NCBI RefSeq assembly: GCF_014694455.1
Contig: NZ_JAAUWT010000001.1
Location: forward strand, 124,001 to 188,000
Length of the DNA: 64,000 nucleotides
DNA from: Vibrio sp. S9_S30
GTDB taxonomy: Bacteria; Pseudomonadota; Gammaproteobacteria; Enterobacterales; Vibrionaceae
Direction of reading: 5' to 3'
Below the pieces are notes generated by a model. That model made no database searches, had not been told where the DNA came from, and saw only the letters and a program-made list of their open reading frames with translations. Made by a program: the position numbers and the translations under genes. Shown here piece after piece: positions 12,005 to 23,781 of the stretch (positions are counted from its first letter, which is position 1; every line of letters starts with the position of its first letter).

Positions 12005-13064
12005 ACGTTTATTGGTGATGGCTGGTGGTACTGGAGGGCATGTTTTTCCTGGCTTGGCTGTCGCTAAATGCTTGCAAGAACAAGGGTGGGAAATTCGCTG
12101 GTTGGGTACGGCAGACCGTATGGAAGCTGACCTTGTGCCAAAGCATGGTATTGACATCGATTTTATTCAAGTGAAAGGGCTTCGAGGACAAGGGGCGTTA
12201 AAATTAATGAAAGCGCCTTTTCAAATTCTCAATGCTATTTTCCAAGCCAAGAAACACATCAAAGCTTGGCAGCCGGATGTTGTGCTAGGAATGGGCGGAT
12301 ACGTCAGCGGTCCTGGCGGTGTTGCGGCGTGGTTGTCGGGTATTCCTTTGGTTCTTCATGAGCAAAATGCGGTAGCAGGCTTGACGAATCAGTGGCTATC
12401 AAAAATAGCAACTAGGGTCTTTCAGGCATTTCCTGGTGCTTTTAAACATGTTCCTGTTGTCGGGAATCCTGTCAGGCAGGATGTCATTGCTCTTGGGTCA
12501 GCAGAATCCCGAGTAGCATCTCGTGAAGGTGATATTCGAATCCTAGTGATGGGGGGGAGTCAAGGAGCGAGAATCCTAAATACCACGTTACCTGAAACAG
12601 CACCTTTGCTTGGAAAAGGTTATATTATTCGCCATCAAGCGGGCAAAGGAAATCAAGAGTCAGTCCAATTAGCTTACGAAAGCGCCGATCTTCAAGTCGA
12701 GGTCACAGAGTTTATTGATGACATGTCAGCAGCTTATGAATGGGCTGATCTCGTCGTTTGCCGTTCCGGTGCATTAACCGTATCCGAGATTTCTGCCGCT
12801 GGTGTGGGAGCGATCTTTGTGCCTTTCATGCATAAAGATCGCCAGCAAGCGCTGAACGCCGATCATCTTGTCGATGCTAATGCGGCGATTATGATCGAGC
12901 AACCGGATCTTACCGCAGAAAAACTGTCAGAAACCATAAAGCGGCTGAACAGAGCAAGCTTGGTTCAGATGGCCATCAATGCTCAAAAATCGGCAAAGCC
13001 AAATGCTGATCAAGACGTAGCAAACGCGATTATAGAATTAACTCAACAGCCTGTTGACCGATAG
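11991..13064 (+). CDS. murG: UDP-GlcNAc:undecaprenyl-PP-MurNAc-pentapeptide transferase MurG
   Basis: Membrane-associated glycosyltransferase converting lipid I to lipid II on the inner face of the cytoplasmic membrane. It has 357 aa with a GT-B fold. The glycine-rich loops [15 protein letters not shown] (N-terminus) and [12 protein letters not shown], plus the UDP-GlcNAc-binding [15 protein letters not shown], are all present. It starts inside the last codons of ftsW; murC follows after 15 bp. Confidence 0.97.
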   Translation: MKQNKRLLVMAGGTGGHVFPGLAVAKCLQEQGWEIRWLGTADRMEADLVPKHGIDIDFIQVKGLRGQGALKLMKAPFQILNAIFQAKKHIKAWQPDVVLGMGGYVSGPGGVAAWLSGIPLVLHEQNAVAGLTNQWLSKIATRVFQAFPGAFKHVPVVGNPVRQDVIALGSAESRVASREGDIRILVMGGSQGARILNTTLPETAPLLGKGYIIRHQAGKGNQESVQLAYESADLQVEVTEFIDDMSAAYEWADLVVCRSGALTVSEISAAGVGAIFVPFMHKDRQQALNADHLVDANAAIMIEQPDLTAEKLSETIKRLNRASLVQMAINAQKSAKPNADQDVANAIIELTQQPVDR

Positions 13065-13079
13065 AATGAGAAACCCAAA

Positions 13080-14543
13080 ATGACAATAGAACACAACCAA
13101 GATATCTCTCAACTCCGTGCAATGGTGCCAGAAATGAGAAGGGTGAAGTCCATTCATTTTGTTGGAATTGGTGGTGCAGGAATGAGTGGTATCGCTGAAG
13201 TGCTGCTCAACGAGGGGTATCACATATCAGGCTCAGATCTAGCTGAGAACCCAGTAACAAAAAGGTTGAGCGACAAAGGGGCAACCATTTATTTGGGTCA
13301 TGATGAAAATAATATTGAAAAGGCCAGTGTGGTGGTGGTCTCAACAGCCATTAAGAAAGATAACCCTGAATTGGTTGCAGCAAAAGAAAAGCGCATCCCT
13401 GTCGTGCGTCGTGCTGAAATGTTGGCGGAATTAATGAGATTTCGACATGGTATCGCTGTGGCTGGAACCCATGGTAAAACAACGACAACGGCACTTGTCA
13501 CACAGATCTATTCGGAAGCGGGGCTTGATCCAACCTTTGTAAATGGTGGATTGGTGAAAAGTGTAGGTACAAATGCTCGCTTGGGTTCTAGCCGAATTCT
13601 TATCGCAGAAGCTGATGAAAGTGACGCGTCATTCTTACACTTGCAGCCGATGGTCAGTATTGTTACCAACATTGAAGCTGATCATATGGATACCTATGGC
13701 GGTGATTTCGAAACCTTAAAACAAACCTTCATTGATTTCCTCCATAATTTGCCATTTTATGGGCAGGCTATCATGTGTATCGATGATCCAGTTGTTCGGG
13801 AATTGATACCCGGAGTGAGTCGGCAGGTAATTACGTACGGATTTTCAGAAGATGCAGACGTAAGAATTGAAAATTATCGTCAAGAGGGGCAGCAAGGAAA
13901 GTTCACGGTTGTCCGGAAAGGCAAAGCTAACTTAAATATTAAATTAAACATTCCAGGCAAGCACAACGCGCTAAACGCGTCGGCGGCCATTGCTGTCGCA
14001 ACAGAAGATGATGTTGCAGATGATGCCATATTAAAAGCGATGGCGGGCACTCAAGGGACTGGGCGTCGCTTTGATCATTTGGGCGAGTTCGAAACAGGTC
14101 GTGGTAAGGCAATGCTAGTGGACGATTATGGCCATCATCCTAGTGAAGTGGATGTCACCATTGATGCAGCAAGGGCTGGATGGAAAGACAAGCGATTGGT
14201 CATGGTATTTCAGCCACACCGGTATAGCCGAACGAGGGATTTGTATGATGATTTTGCAAATGTACTCGAAAAAGTAGATGTGCTGATTATGTTAGACGTT
14301 TATTCAGCCGGAGAAGCACCCATTGCAGGTGCTGATGGTCGCGCCCTATGCAGGACGATCCGTAGCCGAGGAAAACTTGACCCAATTTTTGTTTCAGAGA
14401 CACAGAATTTACCAAGTGTACTTGCGAACATTCTCCAAGATGGTGACCTAGTATTAACACAAGGCGCTGGTGATGTTGGTAAAGTCGCCAAAGTGTTGGC
14501 TGGTTTAGAGTTAAACGTAGAACGCATGCGTCAGGAGCAGTAG
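13080..14543 (+). CDS. murC: UDP-N-acetylmuramate:L-alanine ligase MurC
   Basis: First Mur ligase, attaching L-Ala to UDP-MurNAc. It has 487 aa: an N-terminal Rossmann motif [17 protein letters not shown], a central ATP-binding [13 protein letters not shown], the [12 protein letters not shown] segment, and a C-terminal [14 protein letters not shown]. It closes the mur part of the cluster. In Escherichia coli ddlB follows; here there is a 192-bp gap with no gene before ftsQ. Confidence 0.97.
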   Translation: MTIEHNQDISQLRAMVPEMRRVKSIHFVGIGGAGMSGIAEVLLNEGYHISGSDLAENPVTKRLSDKGATIYLGHDENNIEKASVVVVSTAIKKDNPELVAAKEKRIPVVRRAEMLAELMRFRHGIAVAGTHGKTTTTALVTQIYSEAGLDPTFVNGGLVKSVGTNARLGSSRILIAEADESDASFLHLQPMVSIVTNIEADHMDTYGGDFETLKQTFIDFLHNLPFYGQAIMCIDDPVVRELIPGVSRQVITYGFSEDADVRIENYRQEGQQGKFTVVRKGKANLNIKLNIPGKHNALNASAAIAVATEDDVADDAILKAMAGTQGTGRRFDHLGEFETGRGKAMLVDDYGHHPSEVDVTIDAARAGWKDKRLVMVFQPHRYSRTRDLYDDFANVLEKVDVLIMLDVYSAGEAPIAGADGRALCRTIRSRGKLDPIFVSETQNLPSVLANILQDGDLVLTQGAGDVGKVAKVLAGLELNVERMRQEQ

Positions 14544-14582
14544 CCAAGCCTTTATTTTGTCTGTTTTTTGTCCGATGTGTCA

Positions 14583-14639
14583 CACTAGACCATATTTATT
14601 CTAGTGGTTGATGGACTATAGGATGATGGTCAGTATAAT
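14583..14639 (+). promoter_or_regulatory. Hairpin and candidate promoter upstream of ftsQAZ
   Basis: In the 192-bp murC-ftsQ gap there is a 7-bp inverted repeat, CACTAGA (14583-14589) with TCTAGTG (14600-14606). It is followed by a perfect -10 TATAAT (14634-14639), with a weak -35 TGGACT (14612-14617) 16 bp upstream. This could give extra expression of ftsQ-ftsA-ftsZ. The hexamers are seen; promoter activity is inferred. Confidence 0.45.
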
Positions 14640-14735
14640 TGCCAGTTTGAGTAAATCAGTCGAATTATCTTTAGTTTTAGGATGTTCTGCTCCAAACTGG
14701 TTCAAGAATATCGTTAAAGAATTGATAGCATTGGT

Positions 14736-15521
14736 ATGCACTCAGTGAGCTATGAAAGCGAAATAGAAACATACGAAGCGTTACCCAAGCCACACAATAC
14801 ATTCTTGGGGATAGGTTTTCTAATCGTTATCGTTTTGTTTATTGGTTGGTTGATGTTTTCTACATTAAATTGGATGTGGGATGAGCAACGATTACCATTA
14901 TCGAAATTAGTATTGCAAGGCGAACTGACCCATGTGCAGCCAAAAGAGGTGCAACGTGCCTTTGCTTCTTTCGAGCATATTGGCACCTTCATGTCTCAAG
15001 ACGTCAATGAGCTTCAGGATGCCTTACTCGCTTTGCCGTGGGTCGCGAGAGTATCGATACGTAAACAATGGCCGGACACAATTAAAGTATACTTAGTTGA
15101 GCACAAAGCACAGGCTATATGGAATGGTGTTTCCTTGATCAACATGGAAGGAAATGTATTTGATGCCGATATTGCCGAGTTGACGAGCGAAAAGATTAAA
15201 CTCTATGGTCCTGAAGGAAGTCATCAGCAAGTCTTGCAAGCTTGGCAAAAGATTCAAGAGTTACTGGCTCCGGTTGATCTTACCGTTTCTTCCGTACTTC
15301 TCAACGACAGACGTGCATGGCAAGTTATTTTGACGAGCGGAATACGTTTGGAACTTGGAAAAGAAGCACTTCTTGAACGAATAGCACGTTTTGTCGCACT
15401 TTATCAAAAGCTTGGCTCAAAATCGCAACAGATTAGTCATATCGACTTACGGTATGATACAGGAGCGGCGATAGGTTGGTTTCCAAATCAGGATTTAGTA
15501 CAAGAGAGCACAAATGACTAA
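14736..15521 (+). CDS. ftsQ: Cell division protein FtsQ
   Basis: Bitopic divisome protein that binds FtsL and FtsB. It has 261 aa: a short cytoplasmic N-terminus, one membrane span at about residues 28-48 (GFLIVIVLFIGWLMFSTLNW), a POTRA domain (PLSKLVLQGELTHVQPKEVQ) and a beta-domain. The ALPWVARVSIRKQWPDTIKV segment is a family signature. No clear Shine-Dalgarno precedes ATG 14736 (AGCATTGGT), so it may be weakly translated. Its stop overlaps the ftsA start by 8 bp. Confidence 0.95.
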   Translation: MHSVSYESEIETYEALPKPHNTFLGIGFLIVIVLFIGWLMFSTLNWMWDEQRLPLSKLVLQGELTHVQPKEVQRAFASFEHIGTFMSQDVNELQDALLALPWVARVSIRKQWPDTIKVYLVEHKAQAIWNGVSLINMEGNVFDADIAELTSEKIKLYGPEGSHQQVLQAWQKIQELLAPVDLTVSSVLLNDRRAWQVILTSGIRLELGKEALLERIARFVALYQKLGSKSQQISHIDLRYDTGAAIGWFPNQDLVQESTND

Positions 15522-16779
15522 AACCACAGATGACAACATCATTGTTGGTCTTGATATTGGTACTGCGACCGTTTCCGCTTTGGTAGGCGAGTGCCTACCA
15601 GATGGGCAGATTAATATCATTGGTGCCGGCACAAGTCCTTCGAGAGGAATGGACAAGGGTGGCGTGAATGATCTTGAATCTGTGGTCAAATCAGTACAAA
15701 GGGCTGTGGATCAAGCCGAATTAATGGCTGAATGCCAAATCAGCAAAGTATTTATTTCGCTCTCAGGGCGTCATATTGCGAGTCGGATTGAAAAAGGAAT
15801 GGGAACCATTTCAGATGAAGAGGTCTCTCAGGACGATATGGATCGTGCGATCCACACAGCAAAGTCAATAAAAATTGGTGAAGAGCAGCGGATTTTACAT
15901 GTTATTCCTCAGGAATTTACTATTGATTATCAAGAGGGGATCAAGAACCCACTTGGTTTATCCGGTGTCAGGATGGAAGTCAGCGTTCATCTGATTACTT
16001 GCCATAACGATATGGCGAGAAATATTATTAAAGCAGTAGAGCGTTGCGGGCTGAAAGTTGAACAACTGGTTTTTTCTGGGTTGGCTTCAAGCAATGCAGT
16101 CATCACTGAAGATGAGCGAGAGCTTGGTGTTTGTGTGGTTGATATTGGCGCTGGGACAATGGATGTATCCATTTGGACTGGCGGTGCATTAAGGCATACG
16201 GAAGTCTTTTCCTACGCAGGCAATGCAGTAACAAGTGACATTGCATTTGCATTTGGTACGCCTGTTAGCGATGCTGAAGAGATAAAAGTAAAGTACGGTT
16301 GTGCACTTAGTGAGCTTGTCAGTAAAGACGATACCGTCAATGTTCCGAGTGTTGGTGGTCGTCCGTCTCGAAGTTTGCAACGACAAACACTATCGGAAGT
16401 GATAGAGCCCAGATATACTGAACTTATGGGATTAGTCAATCAGACGATCGATCTTGTTCAAGACAAACTGCGTGCCGAGGGGATTAAGCACCATCTCGCA
16501 GCAGGGATTGTATTAACGGGTGGAGCGGCACAGATTGAAGGCGTTGTGGAATGTGCCGAAAGGGTTTTTCGCAACCAGGTTAGAGTCGGTAAGCCGTTGG
16601 AAATCAGTGGTTTAACTGATTATGTTAAAGAGCCGTATGATTCTACGGCGGTTGGATTACTTCACTACGCAAAAGACAGCCAATTCTCCGAAGATGGTGA
16701 TTACAACGAACCTAAGCGACAATCTAATGTTTCTGGGTTGTTTCAAAAAATGCGTAATTGGATACAGAAAGAGTTTTAA
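15514..16779 (+). CDS. ftsA: Cell division protein FtsA
   Basis: Actin-like ATPase that tethers FtsZ to the membrane and recruits later divisome proteins. It has 421 aa. The N-terminal GLDIGTATVSALVGE and the phosphate-binding VVDIGAGTMDVSIW are actin-family motifs, with VLTGGAAQIEG near the C-terminus. The last 15 residues (SGLFQKMRNWIQKEF) form the expected amphipathic membrane-targeting helix. It overlaps ftsQ and lies 30 bp before ftsZ. Confidence 0.97.
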   Translation: MTKTTDDNIIVGLDIGTATVSALVGECLPDGQINIIGAGTSPSRGMDKGGVNDLESVVKSVQRAVDQAELMAECQISKVFISLSGRHIASRIEKGMGTISDEEVSQDDMDRAIHTAKSIKIGEEQRILHVIPQEFTIDYQEGIKNPLGLSGVRMEVSVHLITCHNDMARNIIKAVERCGLKVEQLVFSGLASSNAVITEDERELGVCVVDIGAGTMDVSIWTGGALRHTEVFSYAGNAVTSDIAFAFGTPVSDAEEIKVKYGCALSELVSKDDTVNVPSVGGRPSRSLQRQTLSEVIEPRYTELMGLVNQTIDLVQDKLRAEGIKHHLAAGIVLTGGAAQIEGVVECAERVFRNQVRVGKPLEISGLTDYVKEPYDSTAVGLLHYAKDSQFSEDGDYNEPKRQSNVSGLFQKMRNWIQKEF

Positions 16780-16809
16780 CCTGAAATACAGGAAAAACGG
16801 AGATAACAA

Positions 16810-18042
16810 ATGTTTGAACCGATGATGGAAATGTCTGACGATGCGGTAATTAAAGTCGTTGGAGTTGGTGGTGGCGGTGGTAATGCCGTAGAGCACATGG
16901 TGCGTGAATCTATTGAAGGCGTGGAATTCATCAGTGTCAACACAGATGCTCAAGCACTTCGTAAAACGAGCGTAAACAGTGTCATTCAAATTGGTGGTGA
17001 TATCACCAAAGGTCTTGGAGCTGGCGCAAACCCGCAGGTGGGTCGTGAAGCGGCTCTTGAAGACAGAGATCGACTTAAAGAAATCCTAACCGGTGCCGAT
17101 ATGGTATTTATAGCAGCGGGTATGGGTGGTGGCACAGGTACAGGTGCCGCTCCAGTCATCGCCGAAGTAGCGAAAGAATTGGGTATTCTAACGGTCGCTG
17201 TAGTGACGAAGCCATTTGGATTTGAAGGCAAGAAACGTCTTGCTTTCGCAGAACAAGGCATCGAAGAATTATCAAAGCATGTTGATTCTTTGATTACTAT
17301 CCCAAATGAAAAGCTGCTTAAGGTATTAGGACGTGGTGTCACTTTACTTGAAGCTTTTGCAAGTGCGAATGATGTGCTTAAGAACGCAGTACAAGGTATT
17401 GCGGAATTGATTACTCGCCCAGGCATGATTAACGTTGACTTTGCAGATGTGCGCACTGTGATGTCGGAAATGGGTCATGCAATGATGGGAAGCGGTGTTT
17501 CTAAAGGAGAAGACCGTGCAGAGGAAGCGGCAGAGACGGCAATTTCTAGCCCTCTTCTGGAGGATATTGATTTAGCTGGCGCAAGAGGTGTTCTTGTGAA
17601 CATCACTGCAGGTTTGGATATGCGCTTAGACGAATTCGAAACTGTCGGTAATACTGTAAAAGCATTTGCATCGGATAATGCGACGGTGGTTATTGGTACA
17701 TCTCTGGATCCAGACATGACCGATGAAATCCGCGTTACGGTTGTTGCAACTGGGATTGGCAATGAGAAGAAGCCTGAAATTACTCTAGTAACAGGCGCTT
17801 CTAAGCCACAAAATACCATGTCAGCTCAACAGACAGTAGCACCATCAGCCAAAATTGAAGAAAAAACGGCACAACCTTTGCAAGTGAATAACTTGTCGAA
17901 AGGTGAAGAGATGAAGAGTCAGCCAGCTGCACCAGCTAGCCCTTCAACTCCTGCTCAAGGTGGTGCAAACGCTGCACCAAAGCAGGAAAAAGAGAATGGT
18001 TACTTGGACATCCCAGCGTTCTTAAGGCGTCAAGCTGACTGA
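16810..18042 (+). CDS. ftsZ: Cell division protein FtsZ
   Basis: Tubulin-like GTPase that polymerises into the Z ring. It has 410 aa. The GTP-binding tubulin signature [10 protein letters not shown] and the N-terminal [13 protein letters not shown] are intact, as is the T7-loop region [16 protein letters not shown] low-complexity Ala/Pro/Gln-rich linker (about residues 335-395) precedes the conserved C-terminal peptide [12 protein letters not shown] that binds FtsA and ZipA. A Shine-Dalgarno (CGGAG) lies upstream. Confidence 0.98.
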   Translation: MFEPMMEMSDDAVIKVVGVGGGGGNAVEHMVRESIEGVEFISVNTDAQALRKTSVNSVIQIGGDITKGLGAGANPQVGREAALEDRDRLKEILTGADMVFIAAGMGGGTGTGAAPVIAEVAKELGILTVAVVTKPFGFEGKKRLAFAEQGIEELSKHVDSLITIPNEKLLKVLGRGVTLLEAFASANDVLKNAVQGIAELITRPGMINVDFADVRTVMSEMGHAMMGSGVSKGEDRAEEAAETAISSPLLEDIDLAGARGVLVNITAGLDMRLDEFETVGNTVKAFASDNATVVIGTSLDPDMTDEIRVTVVATGIGNEKKPEITLVTGASKPQNTMSAQQTVAPSAKIEEKTAQPLQVNNLSKGEEMKSQPAAPASPSTPAQGGANAAPKQEKENGYLDIPAFLRRQAD

Positions 18043-18058
18043 TGAGTGTAAGAGATAA

Positions 18059-18086
18059 TTGATATTCGTCAGAAACGTGGTAGCAT
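18059..18086 (+). promoter_or_regulatory. Candidate lpxC promoter
   Basis: In the 96-bp ftsZ-lpxC gap, TTGATA (18059-18064) and TAGCAT (18081-18086) are separated by 16 bp, placing a start near 18093. An independent lpxC promoter is known in E. coli. The assignment here rests on hexamer similarity only. Confidence 0.5.
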
Positions 18087-18138
18087 GTGCGGTCGAATTT
18101 ACGGTCTCACGGCTGGTATACGTAGTAGGGGTAGGTAA

Positions 18139-19056
18139 ATGATCAGACAAAGAACTCTGAAAGAGATGGTGAAGACAACCGGAGTGGGTTTACACTCGGG
18201 CAGAAAAGTCACGCTTACTCTTCGTCCCGCCGCGGCAAATACAGGTGTTATTTATCGCAGAACGGATATGAATCCGCCGGTTGATTTCCCTGCGGATCCT
18301 GCCTCAGTTCGTGACACCATGCTGTGTACAGCACTGGTGAATGACGACGGCATCAGAATCTCAACGGTTGAACATCTCAATGCTGCATTGGCTGGTATGG
18401 GAATTGACAACGTTATTGTTGAAGTAGATGCGCCGGAAATCCCTATCATGGATGGCAGTGCGAGTCCATTTGTCTATTTGTTGCAGTCAGCTGGTATTGA
18501 AACGCTCAAAGCCCCTAAACGTTTTTTACGTATTAAGAAAAAAGTTCGCGTTGAAGATGGTGACAAATGGGCGGAGTTAGTTCCCCATAATGGCTTCCGT
18601 ATGGATTTTGCTATTGAGTTTGATCATCCTGCAATTGAATCTGACGAACAGCGCCTACTTTTTGACTTTTCTTCTCAAGCGTTTGTTAAAGATATCTCAA
18701 GAGCACGCACTTTTGGGTTTATGAAGGATATTGAATACCTTCAATCTCAGAATTTGTGTCTCGGTGGTAGCTTTGATTGTGCTATCGTTCTGGATGAATA
18801 CCGGATTCTTAACGAAGAAGGCTTACGTTTTCATAATGAATTTGTCGTGCACAAAGTACTTGATGCAATTGGCGACTTGTACATGTGTGGTCATAGTATT
18901 GTGGGTGAACTTCGCGCTTATAAGTCAGGTCATGCAATGAACAACAAAGTACTAAGAGCAGTACTAGCGGATCAAGAAGCGTGGGAGTGGGCTACTTTCG
19001 AAGAAGAAGTGGGTTCTCCAGTTGCGTTTGGTGAGCCTAATATGGTTTTTGCGTAA
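18139..19056 (+). CDS. lpxC: UDP-3-O-acyl-N-acetylglucosamine deacetylase LpxC
   Basis: Zinc-dependent deacetylase that catalyses the committed step of lipid A synthesis. At 305 aa it has the usual length. The zinc ligands sit in [12 protein letters not shown] and [12 protein letters not shown], and the [12 protein letters not shown] segment is a family signature. GGGGTAGGT-type purines precede ATG 18139. A terminator follows, ending the dcw cluster. In E. coli LpxC level is set by FtsH proteolysis; its C-terminus here (EPNMVFA) is short and non-polar, consistent with a degron. Confidence 0.98.
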   Translation: MIRQRTLKEMVKTTGVGLHSGRKVTLTLRPAAANTGVIYRRTDMNPPVDFPADPASVRDTMLCTALVNDDGIRISTVEHLNAALAGMGIDNVIVEVDAPEIPIMDGSASPFVYLLQSAGIETLKAPKRFLRIKKKVRVEDGDKWAELVPHNGFRMDFAIEFDHPAIESDEQRLLFDFSSQAFVKDISRARTFGFMKDIEYLQSQNLCLGGSFDCAIVLDEYRILNEEGLRFHNEFVVHKVLDAIGDLYMCGHSIVGELRAYKSGHAMNNKVLRAVLADQEAWEWATFEEEVGSPVAFGEPNMVFA

Positions 19057-19077
19057 TAGTGAATACAAAGAATTATA

Positions 19078-19104
19078 AAAACCAGGCATTTGTCTGGTTT
19101 TTTT
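19078..19104 (+). terminator. Rho-independent terminator after lpxC
   Basis: The stem AAAACCAG (19078-19085) with CTGGTTTT (19094-19101) runs into a T-tract ending at 19104. It marks the end of the dcw-lpxC transcription unit. Confidence 0.88.
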
Positions 19105-19610
19105 GTGTTTGAAAATAGGCTTTTACTACTGAATTCTCCTATCTTGAGAATTTGGCTATTTTTTATCTCTCACCAAATTGACGATATTTACTGATTTGCT
19201 GGGATTCAAGAAGATCATTTCGCAGTGTCGGTCTGCGATAGCGCATAACCATTTTCCACTCATCGACTCCGAGGCTTCTGTATTCCTAGTGTGCAGAGCT
19301 GTGGTCTTTGAATACCAGCCTTTGGGTAAGATCTTGCCTCTGCATCTAAAAATCCTGAAGGATTATTGTCCGAACATCGAAAAATTCTAAACCTGTTTCA
19401 AACAATTGGTAATAGCCATGGTTGTCAATTTGATTATCACTTAATATACGGGGCAAATTTGATAATTAAGATCAGCGCTTGAAATTGAAAGGTGCCGCCT
19501 CAATATTCTTACAAACATGATGTATCTCAGTATTCTTAGTTCGAAACTGGTAGAGACTGAAAGTTACAAGGATAGATCGAGCACGATCTAAACAGAGAGA
19601 TTCACTGAAA
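19105..19610. other. Long intergenic region before secA, no convincing gene
   Basis: About 500 bp between the lpxC terminator and secA. No SecM-like leader was found: nothing has a signal peptide followed by an arrest motif. The only sizeable frame begins with TTG at 19178 (70 codons, to 19390); it has no Shine-Dalgarno and no recognisable domain, and is considered doubtful. The stretch is AT-rich, with two related copies of an AATTTGAT element near 19428 and 19456. It probably holds the secA promoter and a long 5' leader, but no near-consensus hexamer pair stood out. Confidence 0.5.
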
Positions 19611-22337
19611 ATGATAACTAAGCTACTGACAAAAGTAATTGGCAGCCGCAACGATCGAACCCTGCGTCGTCTGCGAAAAATAGTCAAAGAAATTAATAGT
19701 TACGAACCAGAATTTGAAACATTATCTGATGAAGAACTGAAAGCGAAGACCGTCGAGTTTCGCGAGCGCCTAGAAAAAGGTGATTCTCTAGATAGTTTGC
19801 TTCCGGAAGCATTTGCAACGGTTCGAGAGGCGTCTAAACGCGTTTTTGGTATGCGGCATTTCGACGTTCAGCTTATTGGCGGCATGGTACTTAATAACGG
19901 TCAGATTGCTGAAATGCGCACAGGTGAAGGTAAAACTTTAACTGCAACGCTTCCTGCTTACCTTAATGCCCTTCCAAGTAAAGGGGTGCACATTGTAACG
20001 GTGAATGACTACTTAGCGTCTCGAGATGCAGAAACAAACCGTCCACTTTTCGAATTCCTAGGGATGACGGTTGGCGTTAACGTACCGAACATGCCTCCTT
20101 TAGCGAAAAAAGAAGCCTATCAAGCGGATATTCTTTACGGAACAAACAATGAGTTTGGTTTCGACTATTTACGTGACAACATGGCTTTTAGGGATGAAGA
20201 CCGTGTCCAGCGAGAGCGTTTTTTTGCTGTTGTCGATGAGGTGGATTCCATTCTTATCGATGAAGCGCGTACGCCATTAATCATCTCGGGTCCTGCTGAA
20301 GACAGTTCGGATCTTTATACTCGAATTAACACCCTGATTCCTAGCCTTGTTCGCCAAGATAAGGAAGACACGGAAGAATACCGTGGTGATGGGCACTACA
20401 CTCTGGATGAAAAGTCCAAACAGGTTCACTTGACGGAGAACGGTCAAGAATTTGTTGAAGAGTTGATGATAAAAAATGGATTGATGGAAGAGGGCGATAC
20501 GCTTTATTCCCCTGCCAATATTAGCTTGCTTCACCACGTTAATGCCGCGCTGCGTGCTCACGTATTGTTTGAGCGCAATGTGGACTACATCGTTAATGAA
20601 GATGATGAGGTCGTCATTGTTGATGAGCATACTGGTCGTACAATGCCTGGGCGTCGCTGGTCTGAAGGTTTGCACCAAGCGGTAGAAGCGAAAGAAGGGG
20701 TGAAAATTCAGAATGAAAACCAGACGCTTGCGTCTATTACATTCCAGAATTTCTTCCGCTTATATGAAAAACTGTCGGGCATGACAGGTACTGCAGATAC
20801 AGAAGCGTTTGAATTTCAATCGATTTATGGTTTGGAAACCGTGGTTATTCCAACCAACAAACCGATGATCCGTAATGATATGCCTGATGTGGTGTATCGC
20901 ACGGAAGCAGAGAAGTTCAATGCCATCATTGAAGACATCAAAGAGCGCGCCGCAAAAGGTCAGCCGTCTTTGGTTGGTACCGTCTCTATTGAGAAGTCAG
21001 AGTTGCTTTCAAATGCGTTGAAGAATGCAAAAGTTAAGCACAATGTACTGAATGCGAAATTCCACGAAAAAGAAGCGGAAATTGTTGCTCAAGCTGGTAT
21101 GCCAGGTGCGGTTACCATTGCCACTAACATGGCGGGGCGTGGTACCGATATCGTATTAGGGGGGAGCTGGCAAGCGAAGTTGGAACAACTCGATAATCCT
21201 TCCCAAGAGCAGATCGAACAAGTGAAAGCCGATTGGAAAGAAGTGCATGACCAAGTACTTGAGGCCGGTGGTTTACATATTATCGGTACTGAACGTCATG
21301 AGTCTCGTCGTATCGATAACCAGCTGCGTGGTCGTTCTGGTCGTCAAGGTGATGTGGGTTCATCACGTTTCTACTTATCAATGGAAGACTCATTGCTTCG
21401 AATCTTTACTTCTGATCGTATGGCAAGCCTTATCCAAAGTGGAATGGAAGAAGGTGAAGCGATTGAAAGTAAAATGTTGTCACGTTCAATTGAGAAAGCG
21501 CAGCGTAAAGTCGAAGGTCGTAACTTCGATATTCGTAAGCAGCTTCTTGAATTTGATGATGTTGCTAACGATCAGCGAAAAGTTGTATACGAGTTGCGTG
21601 ACGAACTCATGAGTGCCGACGACATCAGTGACATGATTGAACAAAATCGTACGGATGTGTTCGATAACGTCATTAGTGAATACATTCCACCTCAGTCTCT
21701 AGAAGATATGTGGGATGTGAAAGGTCTTGAAGACCGTTTAAAAGCGGACTTTGACTTAGCAATGCCTATCCAAACTTGGCTTGATGACGATGACAAGTTA
21801 TACGAAGAAGCTCTTCGCGAAAAAATTCTAGGTATGGCCGTTGAAGCATACAAAGAGAAAGAAAAAGTAGTCGGTGAACATATTCTACGTAACTTTGAAA
21901 AATCGGTGATGCTGCAGACGCTTGATACTCTATGGAAAGAGCACCTTGCAGCGATGGATCATCTTCGCCAAGGCATTCATTTACGTGGCTATGCGCAGAA
22001 GAACCCGAAACAGGAATACAAGCGTGAGTCGTTTGAACTGTTTGAAGGCTTGCTGGATTCACTCAAAATGGATGTGATTACGGTACTGAGTAAAGTTCGA
22101 GTTCAGCAGGAAGAAGAAGTAGAACGTATGGAAGCGCAACGCCGTGCTCAGGCAGAAGAAGCCGCACGACGTCAGCAGTTCCAGCATCAGCAAGCTGAAA
22201 ACCCGTTGTCGGATGGTGAACAGGAAGAGGCTGGTCAACAACATCCGACTCAGCGTGAAGAGCGCAAAGTAGGGCGCAATGAACCTTGCCCATGTGGTAG
22301 TGGTAAGAAGTATAAACAGTGCCACGGTAAGATTTAA
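19611..22337 (+). CDS. secA: Preprotein translocase ATPase SecA
   Basis: Motor ATPase that drives unfolded preproteins through SecYEG. At 908 aa it is full length. The Walker A region [18 protein letters not shown], the DEAD-type [18 protein letters not shown] and the second nucleotide-binding motif [14 protein letters not shown] are present. A Gln/Glu-rich linker leads to the C-terminal zinc motif [15 protein letters not shown], which binds SecB. It lies alone between two terminators, with an unusually long upstream gap. Confidence 0.98.
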   Translation: MITKLLTKVIGSRNDRTLRRLRKIVKEINSYEPEFETLSDEELKAKTVEFRERLEKGDSLDSLLPEAFATVREASKRVFGMRHFDVQLIGGMVLNNGQIAEMRTGEGKTLTATLPAYLNALPSKGVHIVTVNDYLASRDAETNRPLFEFLGMTVGVNVPNMPPLAKKEAYQADILYGTNNEFGFDYLRDNMAFRDEDRVQRERFFAVVDEVDSILIDEARTPLIISGPAEDSSDLYTRINTLIPSLVRQDKEDTEEYRGDGHYTLDEKSKQVHLTENGQEFVEELMIKNGLMEEGDTLYSPANISLLHHVNAALRAHVLFERNVDYIVNEDDEVVIVDEHTGRTMPGRRWSEGLHQAVEAKEGVKIQNENQTLASITFQNFFRLYEKLSGMTGTADTEAFEFQSIYGLETVVIPTNKPMIRNDMPDVVYRTEAEKFNAIIEDIKERAAKGQPSLVGTVSIEKSELLSNALKNAKVKHNVLNAKFHEKEAEIVAQAGMPGAVTIATNMAGRGTDIVLGGSWQAKLEQLDNPSQEQIEQVKADWKEVHDQVLEAGGLHIIGTERHESRRIDNQLRGRSGRQGDVGSSRFYLSMEDSLLRIFTSDRMASLIQSGMEEGEAIESKMLSRSIEKAQRKVEGRNFDIRKQLLEFDDVANDQRKVVYELRDELMSADDISDMIEQNRTDVFDNVISEYIPPQSLEDMWDVKGLEDRLKADFDLAMPIQTWLDDDDKLYEEALREKILGMAVEAYKEKEKVVGEHILRNFEKSVMLQTLDTLWKEHLAAMDHLRQGIHLRGYAQKNPKQEYKRESFELFEGLLDSLKMDVITVLSKVRVQQEEEVERMEAQRRAQAEEAARRQQFQHQQAENPLSDGEQEEAGQQHPTQREERKVGRNEPCPCGSGKKYKQCHGKI

Positions 22338-22352
22338 TTTTCTCTCTTCCTT

Positions 22353-22379
22353 AAAAGAGCCGCCGTTGCGGCTCTTTTT
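22353..22379 (+). terminator. Rho-independent terminator after secA
   Basis: An 11-bp stem AAAAGAGCCGC (22353-22363) with GCGGCTCTTTT (22368-22378) and a CGTT loop, merging into a T-run. Confidence 0.9.
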
Positions 22380-22460
22380 GTACTTGTCCACTTTGCCATC
22401 TTGTACAAAGAATAAACCTTGTTTAACTGTGGTAACTTTCGAGCCTTTACGTTACATTGA

Positions 22461-23300
<840 letters not shown>

Positions 23301-23308
23301 TTAAATAA

Positions 23309-23336
23309 TTATGCGCTAGAACCCTCTAGCGCATAA
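23309..23336. terminator. Candidate terminator hairpin after dapB
   Basis: A perfect 12-bp stem, TTATGCGCTAGA (23309-23320) with TCTAGCGCATAA (23325-23336) and an ACCC loop. The downstream sequence is pyrimidine-rich but lacks a solid T-run, so it may be a weak terminator or an mRNA-stabilising hairpin. Confidence 0.6.
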
Positions 23337-23647
23337 CTTCACTTCTTCTATCTTTTGCAAAATAAAGACGCAATATCCGCCATTTTCTCTAATGTTAATC
23401 TTCTTATTTAGGCGTCTTAAGCTCAATTTGTACGCAAACGACTTAAAATGAACATTAACTTGTAACGAATTATCGTTTGCTTTTTCCATATAATCAATTT
23501 TCTTATGTTTTTTACTAAATAATGGTATTTTTCATGAACAATATGCATTTGACACGTTGTTGTAGGAAGATAAGTTAGATTTATATGGCTTTTGCACCAA
23601 TTAATGTGTTTTAGCAGACAAATGATAAATTTCTTTTACTGAGAATG
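23337..23647. other. AT-rich intergenic region upstream of the carA promoter
   Basis: About 310 bp with no open frame of substance on either strand. It is AT-rich, with several short A/T runs. Nothing was recognised beyond its likely role as the far upstream regulatory region of carAB. Confidence 0.4.
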
Positions 23648-23676
23648 TTGACACAAATCACAGTGATCACTAGAAT
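23648..23676 (+). promoter_or_regulatory. carAB promoter
   Basis: TTGACA (23648-23653), a perfect -35, and TAGAAT (23671-23676), one mismatch from the -10 consensus, are separated by 17 bp. A start near 23683 gives a leader of about 100 nt. A second -10-like TATAAC (23714-23719) could mark a downstream promoter but has no good -35. E. coli carAB also has tandem promoters. The leader contains the 8-bp inverted repeat CTAAATTC (23690-23697) / GAATTTAG (23720-23727). Confidence 0.75.
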
Positions 23677-23734
23677 ACCGCCAATTTGTCTAAATTCCCC
23701 AAAAGCGCGTTTTTATAACGAATTTAGGGCTGAG

Positions 23735-23773
23735 TTTGCAATTAAATACACTTTTAATGCATTTTTATTCTGG
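23735..23773 (+). promoter_or_regulatory. Two ARG-box-like operators (ArgR) before carA
   Basis: Two 18-bp sites, TTTGCAATTAAATACACT (23735-23752) and AATGCATTTTTATTCTGG (23756-23773), are separated by exactly 3 bp, the spacing of tandem ARG boxes. They match the TGAATnnnnATTCA core at about 11 and 12 of 14 positions. The second overlaps the Shine-Dalgarno, so bound ArgR would lie downstream of the promoter. This is inferred by eye from consensus similarity. Confidence 0.55.
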
Positions 23774-23781
23774 AGGTTGCC

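Noticed and set aside
17821..17997. Low-complexity Ala/Pro/Gln-rich segment in ftsZ
   Set aside because: It is the normal variable linker before the conserved FtsZ C-terminal peptide.
19178..19390. 70-codon frame with TTG start between lpxC and secA
   Set aside because: No Shine-Dalgarno, no signal peptide, no recognisable domain; kept only as a remark on the intergenic region.
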